Below, in pieces: positions 42,951-52,321 of a stretch of DNA of 64,000 bases. Location of the stretch: NCBI RefSeq assembly GCF_029784135.1, contig NC_073745.1, forward strand, positions 167,797,649 through 167,861,648. Reading direction: 5' to 3'. This DNA is from Toxorhynchites rutilus septentrionalis (taxonomy: Eukaryota; Arthropoda; Insecta; Diptera; Culicidae). The position numbers were made by a program, and so were the translations under genes. The stretch's first letter is position 1. Each line of letters starts with the position of its first letter. The notes under the pieces are model-generated. The model made no database searches, had not been told where the DNA came from, and worked only from the letters and a program-made list of their open reading frames with translations.

Positions 42951-43371
42951 TTTTTTTTATTTCAAGTATGATCCAATTATTTTATATTGCTCCAGGTTGG
43001 GACTAGTGATTTTAATCCCGATGCTGCATATTTTAAAAACTGGCTCCAATTTCAGCGCCAGCAGTTCAGACCTCAAAGTTCCTATATCACTCGATGTTGT
43101 AAAATAAGGTGGTACTTTCACCTTTTTCTCTACATTTACTTTCTCGGTAATTGGTTCCTCCTCGGTATGGCCATCCAATAAAGCATAGCGGTTTCTTTCT
43201 AATATTGGCTCCTTGCCGCTGTCCGATCGATGTCGTTTGTTGGTGCCATGTGGTATGCCTGGGTCGGTTGACCGGGTTTTCCCCACTATTGTAGTCCTCA
43301 AGGGCAGACAGAGAGCTCCAAACACGTCCGTCTCTGTCTACGGTCGGAGTGGAATGAATGCGTTTCACCAC
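42951..43371 (-). pseudogene. Non-LTR ORF1 N-terminal fragment ending in an A-run
   Basis: Readable on the minus strand in two frames: MVKRIHSTPTVDRDGRVW, then GTNKRHRSDSGKEPILERNR, VKVPPYFTTSSDIGTLRSEL and LEQYKIIGSYLK, followed by an A-run. This looks like the N-terminal part of a jockey-like ORF1 (possibly the family at 37.4-40.3 kb, whose N terminus is missing). The A-run abuts TATAGGAGG, the reverse of the GTE-B right end. Confidence 0.5.
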
Positions 43372-44045
43372 CAGAATATCGCTTAAGTATGCTTTTTGTG
43401 TGTAATTGAATCGAGAGAAGGTGTGGTTTACGATGGCAATTTGGAAGGCAAACTAGAGGGGAATGAACTCTCTGAGTTTGAAACTTTCGGCGACTGAGCA
43501 ATAATCACGATGCGAAACATTTTCCGTTGCGCGCGCATACAATATTGGATACGAAAATATCCTTCTGATGGGGAAGAATAATGTTCAGAAGCTTTCCTGC
43601 TAATTACACTTGATTGAAAAATTACAAAATCAAATGTATTTGGTCGCTGTGTTATATGGTTAGAAAACATTAAAATAAACTCTTTCGCATGAATGTATTT
43701 TTCAATTCCCGGGGAACTGGCAGATTAATTTTCAGCAACGATTAGATTTTTCCAGATTTTCCTCGATACTCGAAGCCCACCAGTGGTTAATGCTAACTCG
43801 ATAACCACCTGTTAATAGCACTTGATTGAAAAATATTTGGTCGCTGTGTTTATGGTTAGAAAACATTGAAATATACTCTTTCACATGAATGTATTTTTCA
43901 ATTCCCAGGGAACTGGCAGATTATTTTTCAGCAGCGATTAGATATTTCCGGAATTTCCTCGATGCTGAATGGCATCCAAACGAAAATACTCCTTTCAGTT
44001 TGGCCTGTAAAAAACTTTTCTGAATTCTAATCCATCAAATCTGGT

Positions 44046-44061
44046 GTCCCTGAAAAGGGCC
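44046..44061 (-). promoter_or_regulatory. Histone 3' stem-loop, H3 copy E
   Basis: The minus strand reads GGCCCTTTTCAGGGAC, at the expected distance after the H3 remnant. Confidence 0.75.
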
Positions 44062-44069
44062 GTTGGTTA

Positions 44070-44452
44070 TATGCTAAGGTAATAGCATGCTCTCCTCGGA
44101 TTCGACGGGCCAGCTGAATGTCCTTGGGCATGATGTGACGCGTTTTGCGTGGATAGCACACAAATTGGTATCTTAGAATAGGCCTCCTGCAGTGCCATAA
44201 CCGCGGAACTTTGGAAGCGCCAGTCGGTTTGAAGTCATGAGCAATTCCACGAACCAAAGGCTGCAAAGGTAGCTTGCGGATCAGCAATTCGGTCGACTTC
44301 TGATAGCGACGAATTTCACGCAAAGAGATGGTTCCCGGTCGGTATCGATGTGGCTTCTTCACACTTCCTGCGGCTGATGCGCTTTTCCGAGCTGCTTTAC
44401 CACCGGTAGATTTACGAGCTGTCTGCTTGGTCCCGATGAAACGAGTCCTCAT
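44070..44452 (-). pseudogene. H3: Histone H3 pseudogene, copy E (best preserved)
   Basis: The only copy with ATG. Reads [20 protein letters not shown], then [40 protein letters not shown] and later (shifted) [16 protein letters not shown]. Compared with canonical H3 it has an RFIG insertion after the start, lacks the PRKQLATK seg­ment of the tail (including the K9/K14-K18 neighbourhood partly) and the SEAYLVGLF segment, and is frame-shifted near DFK. The combination is shared in part with the other copies, so this is closest to the ancestral captured gene. Confidence 0.85.
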
Positions 44453-44520
44453 GGTGCGAGAGTAGAGGTAGAAATGAACGAAAGCAAAGGAAGCGTCATA
44501 TTATAAACCATAACAGTATA

Positions 44521-44768
44521 TGTAGAGTAAGCCATCTATCCCCAGTGACCCCTATCACACAATCCCGAGAGATGCAACGAACCGAACAGAGCGAATGAAC
44601 GAGAGAGCGCCGAACAGCGCAATCATAACACGAGTGCACAAAGCAGTTAGTTAGTAGCCAACCTTTGTAATAGGAAGTTCTAATAAATAAATTTCACGTG
44701 CTGAAAAGCTGTAATTATTCACATACCACCGATTAATCCTATAATTTCCTCGCCCAGAAGATTCTACA
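44521..44768 (+). repeat. 5' LTR of gypsy element 2
   Basis: TGTAGAGTAAGCC...AGATTCTACA, 248 bp, with AATAAATAAA as a likely polyadenylation signal. It is followed directly by TTGGCGCAGCCGGTG, a primer-site-like sequence resembling those of 17.6/297-type elements. Confidence 0.9.
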
Positions 44769-45204
44769 ATTGGCGCAGCCGGTGCGAAATAAGGTGGGTA
44801 GTTTACTTTTTTTTTCCTTTCTTCCTCTTTTGTCCGGGAGAAGTGACGTGCAAGCGCTGTTGCTAGCTGTGTTTACTGTGAAGAGAAGAAAAAACTACAA
44901 AACCTAGCAAAAGTAACGGTAGGAAATATTGTTCGAATGAACCAGCGAAGTATTGTGAAATTTCAAAATGGACGTTAATATACATTGTGTTTGCATTATT
45001 ATATAATGGCGCTGCATAAAACAAGCGTCACCTAACCGTTCGGTAAAATGTTAATGGTTATGTGACAAATAAACCGTTACGGTCGTATCACATACACACT
45101 CGTGTGAGTGCAACTTGGTTGAAGCAGACAGACGGAAAGAAATTTTATATTTCAACAGCGGTTGCTTCTGTGGTGATTAGCACAGAAAGTGAGAAGTAAA
45201 ACCA

Positions 45205-45545
45205 ACACCAATGGCGAGGCCGGTAGTGGACCGTAGTGCCGAAGAAAAATGAGTGAAAATTGAAGCGTATTAATACCGATGGCGAGGCCGGTTGAGGACC
45301 GTAGCGCCGGAATAAAAGCGAGTCCGACAAAAAAGTCGAAGCGCACCAACACCAATGACGAGGCCGGTTGAGGACCGTAGCGTCAGAGTGAAAAGCGAGC
45401 CCGACAAAAGTCGAAGCGCACCAATACAAATTTATGACGAGGCCGGTTGAAGACCGTAGCGTCAAAGAAGAAAGCGAGTCCGACTGCACGTCGAAGCGCT
45501 CTAATATTGATAGCGAGGTCGGTTGTGAACCGTAGCGCTGTAGAG
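45205..45545 (+). repeat. Leader tandem repeats, five units of about 75 bp
   Basis: Units share GCGAGGCCGGTTGAGGACCG and CGAGTCCGACAAAAGTCGAAG. Starts are near 45211, 45279, 45355, 45434 and 45509, spaced 68 to 79 bp. They lie in the untranslated leader between primer site and gag. The last two units are included in the downstream duplication. Confidence 0.8.
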
Positions 45546-45819
45546 CAATTAAAGCGCTGCCAAAATTTAAAAACATTAATACTTCTACCAATCCAGAAGT
45601 CTGGCACGGATGAAGCGTGTGTGGTAGTGATTGTAAAACGGTAACATTAAATCAAGCAATTAGAATTATTGTTTAATCGAATAATGATGGTTTTTTTGAT
45701 ATATTGGTTTGAATTGGTTTGAAATATTCTTTTATTATGAGATATGTCTAATGGCAGAAAATTTCTGCTTATCGAGAAGCAGTTTATTGAAATGATAGAA
45801 TTTCTTCATTATTTTGCAG

Positions 45820-46780
45820 ATGGATTCCGAAAAACAATGGCCACTAGAAGCATTCAATGATTCAGTCGATGCTTCCGACTTGCGTCGAGAATGGGAGGAG
45901 TGGCTAAGAGCATTTGAGCTAATTTCAGAAATGAAGAATATTAATTCCCAACACGAAAAGTTAATATTCATGCTCGCTCGCGGTGGACGAGGTCTTCAAA
46001 GAATTTATTATAATTTGAGACCGGTATTAAATGAGATCTATCCAGAGCCGGTCAAAATTCCGCTAGTGCCGCAGGATACACCCGAATATGACAATGCTAT
46101 TAAACGGTTCAATAGCTTCTTTGTTGGAAAACGTAACGAACGTGTTGAGCTTGAAGTGTTCCGTTCGTTGAAGCAGGCATCTGGCGAGCCGTTTAACCAG
46201 TTTATTTTGAAGCTACGAACGCAAGCAGCTAGATGTGACTTTCTGGATCGTGAAGAGAGGGAAATTCTACAGCAAGTTACGATGGGAGCGCGAGATGAAC
46301 GCGTACTTGTCGCGTCTTGAAAATATCATGAATTTAGACGAACTCACAAACTACGCGGTCAATCGAGAGGTGCTGGCGAAGCAGAAGGAAAAGCAACACC
46401 CTTTCGGAATCGAACCGAATGCTACAGCGATTGCTTATGTAAAGCAGGAACCAAGTACTAGTGGAAAATCTACATTCAACAATGGAAGAGCATTGATGAG
46501 AAATAGACGCACAGATATCGAGTGCAGTCGATGTGGATCATGGAAACACCGCGAGGACTCCCGTGATTGTTTTGCACGTAGCGCACGATGCAACGGTTGT
46601 GGCCGCGTTGGTCACTTCGCAAGGAAATGTCGGACGCAGGACCAGGTTAATCGTAGTGGACCATTGGCACGTCGTTCATGGAAGCGCTCATCTAAAACAA
46701 ACGCTGTTCGTGAAGAAAATCATCCGAGGGAAGAACATATTCGCTATGCTGAATCGGGCGAAACGCGGGAGGTAAAATAA
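45820..46780 (+). pseudogene. Gypsy element 2 Gag, copy 1 (one frameshift)
   Basis: ATG after a TTTTGCAG acceptor-like sequence. First frame, 167 codons: MDSEKQWPLEAFNDSVDASD...GARDERVLVAS, a gypsy capsid region. It stops at 46320. The continuation is in the +1 frame: YLSRLENIMNLDELTNYAVN, then knuckles CSRCGSWKHREDSRDC and CNGCGRVGHFARKC, and a basic tail. One extra base near 46300 explains the break; the duplicate copy has it too. The frame ends with GAG/GTAAAATAA, where the putative intron begins. Confidence 0.85.
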
Positions 46781-46926
46781 GTGCAATTCTTTGTTTATAC
46801 CATTTGATTCTGTTCCACTGGAATGAAAAAAAAACGAGGGCTCGTAGAATCTTGGGCAAATGACATGTTTGTTGAATATTAATAAATATCTAAAATTATT
46901 ATTATTGTTTCATTGTTCGTTGATAG
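46772..46926 (+). other. Putative intron between gag and pol, copy 1 (155 nt)
   Basis: Starts GTAAAATAAG and ends TTGTTCGTTGATAG after a T-rich stretch. Removing it fuses Gag (...ETRE) in frame to Pol (GDASNSGMITCKI...). Unspliced, Gag ends at TAA three codons in; pol has a TAG just upstream formed by the acceptor itself. Splicing is inferred from sequence only. Confidence 0.5.
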
Positions 46927-48430
46927 GGTGACGCTAGCAACAGCGGGATGATCACTTGCAAGATCGATTGCTTTCCCGTAGATTTTTTGATAGACTCCGG
47001 GGCAACAATTAACACGGTTACCGAACAAGTATGGAACGTCCTTGCCGCAAACGGAATCACATTGTACAAGAAAAAGTTTAATTGCGATAGGCGTGTTACC
47101 GCTTATGCTAGTCAAGCACCTCTTGAAGTATTGGTGATGTTTGAAGCATGGATATCCGTAAATGATACCAAGCCTAAAGCCTACGCGGAGTTTTTCGTTA
47201 TCCAAGGAGCTTGCAAATCGCTGTTGAGTAAAAGAACAGCTGAAGATCTTAAAGTGTTGAAGGTCGGACTAGTTGTTAATAGCATTACCCTAAAAAGCGA
47301 TGCTTTCCCGAAGTTCCCGAATGTCCAAATAAAGTTATCAATCGACAAATCGATCCCTCCCAAGAAATTGGCATATCTGAGAATTCCGGCCGCTATGGAA
47401 GAGAAAGTCGATATGAAAATTCAACAAATGTTGGATAACGATGTTATTGAGCAAGCCATAGGTCCCCCGGAATGGATTTCTCCGATGGTAGTCGTGCCTA
47501 AAGGAAAGAACGATATAAGGCTGTGCATCAATATGAAGCTTCCTAATCAGGCAATACAACGGGAGCATTACCCACTACCTATGATTGACACGCTCTTAAA
47601 TAAGTTGAAGGGATCAACATACTTTACGAAGTTGGACATAACATCTGCTTTCCATCACATAGAGCTGCACCCGGAATCTCGAGGGATCACAACTTTTATG
47701 ACAAACAGAGGTCTCATGAGGTTCAAGAGATTGATGTTCGGTATCAATTGCGCGCCTGAAATTTTTCAGCGGGTTATGTGCGACATGTTGGCTGGTGTAG
47801 AAGGCGTTATCGTTTACATTGATGACATAGTGGTGGCAGGAAAAACCAAGGAGCAGCATGATGCTAGATTGGAAGAAGTGTTATCGATCCTTCGTGAAAA
47901 CAACGCAACACTTAATAAAGAGAAATGTTTAATTGGCGTTAAACAGTTAGAGATCCTGGGTTATAAGGTCAGCCCAGCCGGGATAAGTCCATCAGAAGAT
48001 AAAATTTCAGTTATTCGAGATTTCAGACAGCCAGAAACCAAAGATGAAGTACGTAGTTTCCTAGGCCTCATCAACTTCGTAGGACAGTTCATTCCTCAGC
48101 TGTCCACCAAAACAGAACCATTGCGGCAATTCATAAGGGGGGAAGTAGATGACTTCGGTACGGATCAAAAAAGGGCGTTTGATGACCTTCGAAATGAACT
48201 CTCCGGTACTGTACGCAGGCTAGGATTCTTTGATCCAAAAGACATAATCGAACTATATGTTGATGCGTCCCCAGTAGGCCTGGGCGCTGTCCTCACACAA
48301 AAAGACAAATTCAACAGACCGCGAATTATATGTTTTGCCTCGAAGGGTTTAACGAAGGCGGAAAGAATCTATCCTCAAACGCAACGGGAAGCTCTCGCAG
48401 TCGTTTGGGCTGTGGAGAAATTTTATTCTT
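46927..48430 (+). CDS. Gypsy element 2 Pol part, copy 1: protease, RT, RNase H start
   Basis: Numbered from the ATG at 46948: protease with DSGATINTV (Asp 16); RT with TYFTKLDITSAFHHIEL (Asp 230), LMFGINCAPEIFQRVMCDML and YIDDIVV (290-293), then KEKCLIGVKQLEILGY; RNase H with LYVDASPVGLGAVLT (Asp 439) and REALAVVWAVEKF (Glu 481). All catalytic residues seen so far are present. The frame then runs into the T-tract of an I-element 3' end and stops at 48492. The domain order and the YIDD motif are Ty3/gypsy. The last RNase H part and integrase are at 57176-58723. Confidence 0.9.
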
Positions 48431-48775
48431 ACTTTTTTTTTTTTTTATCCAAAATATATATTTTTATTAAGGCTCATATGGCGTCAGCCTAACGGGGCCG
48501 GGAGTTCAATTTTTCTGCAATGTTTGCTTACAACTATGTTAGTAATATGTAACCGATTACTCGCGGTTGGCTCGAGGTTAGTATTACAAGTGTTCTCATA
48601 ATTGGTATGTTGCAGTCTTCGATGCTCTGTACGTGTGCCCGATACCTGCTATTGGGATGCAGCTGACCATTAATCAGCAACGCCCCCCTAGTCTGTACCC
48701 CATATCTAGCGTGGTGCGTCTTTCTCGACTCGAGGAATCCAGGATAGAATGGTCACTAGCCGGCGCAATCATCAG
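48431..48775 (-). mobile_element. I-element 3' end, duplicated piece
   Basis: The last 345 bp of the I element, with its poly(A) end against RNase H of pol. It is a by-product of the tandem duplication, since the same junction recurs at 51791. Confidence 0.9.
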
Positions 48776-49180
48776 CAATCACCAATACAAATTTATGACG
48801 AGGCCGGTTGAAGACCGTAGTGTCAAAGAAGAAAGCGAGTCCGACTGCACGTCGAAGCGCTCTAATATTGATAGCGAGGCCGGTTGTGAACCGTAGCGCT
48901 GTAGAGCAATTAAAGCGCTGCCAAAATTTAAAAACATTAATACTTCTACCAATCCAGAAGTCTGGCACGGATGAAGCGTGTGTGGTAGTGATTGTAAAAC
49001 GGTAACATTAAATCAAGCAATTAGAATTATTGTTTAATCGAATAATGTTGGTTTTTTTGATATATTGGTTTGAATTGGTTTGAAATATTCTTTTATTATG
49101 AGATATGTCTAATGGCAGAAAATTTCTGCTTATCGAGAAGCAGTTTATTGAAATGATAGAATTTCTTCATTATTTTGCAG

Positions 49181-50141
49181 ATGGATTCCGAAAAACAATG
49201 GCCACTAGAAGCATTCAATGATTCAGTCGATGCTTCCGACTTGCGTCGAGAATGGGAGGAGTGGCTAAGAGCATTTGAGCTAATTTCAGAAATGAAGAAT
49301 ATTAATTCCCAACACGAAAAGTTAATATTCATGCTCGCTCGCGGTGGACGAGGTCTTCAAAGAATTTATTATAATTTGAGACCGGTATCAAATGAGATCT
49401 ATCCAGAGCCGGTCAAAATTCCGCTAGTGCCGCAGGATACACCCGAATATGACAATGCTATTAAACGGTTCAATAGCTTCTTTGTTGGAAAACGTAACGA
49501 ACGTGTTGAGCTTGAAGTGTTCCGTTCGTTGAAGCAGGCATCTGGCGAGCCGTTTAACCAGTTTATTTTGAAGCTACGAACGCAAGCAGCTAGATGTGAC
49601 TTTCTGGATCGTGAAGAGAGGGAAATTCTACAGCAAGTTACGATGGGAGCGCGAGATGAACGCGTACTTGTCGCGTCTTGAAAATATCATGAATTTAGAC
49701 GAACTCACAAACTACGCGGTCAATCGAGAGGTGCTGGCGAAGCAGAAGGAAAAGCTACACCCTTTCGGAATCGAACCGAATGCTACAGCGATTGCTTATG
49801 TAAAGCAGGAACCAAGTACTAGTGGAAAATCTACATTCAACAATGGAAGAGCATTGATGAGAAATAGACGCACAGATATCGAGTGCAGTCGATGTGGATC
49901 ATGGAAACACCGCGAGGACTCCCGTGATTGTTTTGCACGTAGCGCACGATGCAACGGTTGTGGCCGCGTTGGTCACTTCGCAAGGAAATGTCGGACGCAG
50001 GACCAGGTTAATCATAGTGGACCATTGGCACGTCGTTCATGGAAGCGCTCATCTAAAACAAACGCTGTTCGAGAAGAAAATCATCCGAGGGAAGAACATA
50101 TTCGCTATGCTGAATCGGGCGAAACGCGGGAGGTAAAATAA
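49181..50141 (+). pseudogene. Gypsy element 2 Gag, copy 2
   Basis: Duplicate of the frame-shifted Gag, offset 3361 bp, with a few base changes (Leu to Ser at residue 69, Gln to Leu in KEKQHPF, Arg to His in QVNRSG). Same +1 break near 49660 and the same knuckles. The putative intron follows at 50133-50287. Confidence 0.85.
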
Positions 50142-50287
50142 GTGCAATTCTTTGTTTATACCATTTGATTCTGTTCCACTGGAATGAAAAAAAAACGAGG
50201 GCTCGTAGAATCTTGGGCAAATGACATGTTTGTTGAATATTAAAAAATATCTAAAATTATTATTATTGTTTCATTGTTCGTTGATAG

Positions 50288-51791
50288 GGTGACGCTAGCA
50301 ACAGCGGGATGATCACTTGCAAGATCGATTGCTTTCCCGTAGATTTTTTGATAGACTCCGGGGCAACAATTAACACGGTTACCGAACAAGTATGGAACGT
50401 CCTTGCCGCAAACGGAATCACATTGTACAAGAAAAAGTTTAATTGCGATAGGCGTGTTACCGCTTATGCTAGTCAAGCACCTCTTGAAGTATTGGTGATG
50501 TTTGAAGCATGGACATCCGTAAATGATACCAAGCCTAAAGCCTACGCGGAGTTTTTCGTTATCCAAGGAGCTTGCAAATCGCTGTTGAGTAAAAGAACAG
50601 CTGAAGATCTTAAAGTGTTGAAGGTCGGACTAGTTGTTAATAGCATTACCCTAAAAAGCGATGCTTTCCCGAAGTTCCCGAATGTCCAAATAAAGTTATC
50701 AATCGACAAATCGATCCCTCCCAAGAAATTGGCATATCTGAGAATTCCGGCCGCTATGGAAGAGAAAGTCGATATGAAAATTCAACAAATGTTGGATAAC
50801 GATGTTATTGAGCAAGCCATAGGTCCCCCGGAATGGATTTCTCCGATGGTAGTCGTGCCTAAAGGAAAGAACGATATAAGGCTGTGCATCAATATGAAGC
50901 TTCCTAATCAGGCAATACAACGGGAGCATTACCCATTACCTATGATTGACACGCTCTTAAATAAGTTGAAGGGCTCAACATACTTTACGAAGTTGGACAT
51001 AACATCTGCTTTCCATCACATAGAGCTGCACCCGGAATCTCGAGGGATCACAACTTTTATGACAAACAGAGGTCTCATGAGGTTCAAGAGATTGATGTGT
51101 ATCAATTGCGCGCCTGAAATTTTTCAGCGGGTTATGTGCGACATGTTGGCTGGTGTAGAAGGCGTTATCGTTTACATTGATGACATAGTGGTGGCAGGAA
51201 AAACCAAGGAGCAGCATGATGCTAGATTGGAAGAAGTGTTATCGATCCTTCGTGAAAACAACGCAACACTTAATAAAGAGAAATGTTTAATTGGCGTTAA
51301 ACAGTTAGAGATCCTGGGTTATAAGGTCAGCCCAGCCGGGATAAGTCCATCAGAAGATAAAATTTCAGTTATTCGAGATTTCAGACAGCCAGAAACCAAA
51401 GATGAAGTACGTAGTTTCCTAGGCCTCATCAACTTCGTAGGACAGTTCATTCCTCAGCTGTCCACCAAAACAGAACCATTGCGGCAATTCATAAGGGGGG
51501 AAGTAGATGACTTCGGTACGGATCAAAAAAGGGCGTTTGATGACCTTCGAAATGAACTCTCCGGTACTGTACGCAGGCTAGGATTCTTTGATCCAAAAGA
51601 CATAATCGAACTATATGTTGATGCGTCCCCAGTAGGCCTGGGCGCTGTCCTCACACAAAAAGACAAATTCAACAGACCGCGAATTATATGTTTTGCCTCG
51701 AAGGGTTTAACGAAGGCGGAAAGAATCTATCCTCAAACGCAACGGGAAGCTCTCGCAGTCGTTTGGGCTGTGGAGAAATTTTATTCTTATT
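50288..51791 (+). CDS. Gypsy element 2 Pol part, copy 2 (RT deletion)
   Basis: Same protease, RT and RNase H blocks as copy 1. One three-base deletion changes LMFGINC to LMCINC, removing conserved Phe-Gly before the palm domain, which probably inactivates RT. One substitution, Ile to Thr (EAWIS to EAWTS). This copy is the one directly interrupted by the complete I element. Excising that element continues the frame as KFYSYWFGTEFTIYTDHK. Confidence 0.9.
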
Positions 51792-52321
51792 TTTTTTTTT
51801 TTTTTTTATCCAAAATATATATTTTTATTAAGGCTCATATGGCGTCAGCCTAACGGGGCCGGGAGTTCAATTTTTCTACAATGTTTGCTTACAACTATGT
51901 TAGTAATATGTAACCGATTACTCGGGGTTGGCTCGAGGTTAGTATTACAAGTGTTCTCATAATTGGTATGTTGCAGTCTTCGATGCTCTGTACGTGTGCC
52001 CGACACGGGATACCTGCTATTGGGATGCAGCTGACCATTAATCAGCAACGCCCCCCTAGTCTGTACCCCATATCTAGCGTGGTGCGTCTTTCTCGACTCG
52101 AGGAATCCAGGATAGAATGGTCACTAGCCGGCGCAATCATCAGCTCGTGTAGAGTTGTCATAAGCGGTACAACCTTTGGCTCTTGTTGAATCATCAGTGG
52201 ACTGCACAACCTTTGGCCCGTGTATCTGTGAAGAGTGTGTGTATGTATTGCCGCGACTAAGTAAAAGTTTATCGTTTGGATAGGAGGGATATGAAACGGG
52301 GACACAACGAAGGAAACATCA

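Larger units (their letters stand above)
43372..44520 (-). mobile_element. GTE-H3 element, partial copy 4, split by gypsy element 2
   Basis: Linker sequence like 2080-2330 in reverse, two 198-bp-type monomers, then H3 copy E and its 5' flank. The flank is interrupted at 44520 by the gypsy LTR and continues at 58989-59045 (CATAGAATTATATTCG..., matching 31705-31775 in reverse). Confidence 0.65.
45419..52142 (+). repeat. Direct tandem duplication, unit 3361 bp
   Basis: 45419-48775 and 48780-52142 are nearly identical (about a dozen differences seen). Each unit runs from the gypsy leader through gag and most of pol into the 3' end of the I element. The junction at 48775-48780 joins I-element sequence (CAATCATCAG) to leader sequence (ACCAATACAAATTTATG) with about 4 filler bases. 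The duplication therefore came after the I insertion. Confidence 0.9.

Noticed and set aside
6993..44452. Functional histone H3 or H2A genes
   Set aside because: All copies have lost start codons, carry frame-shifting deletions or have premature stops; only fragments read correctly.
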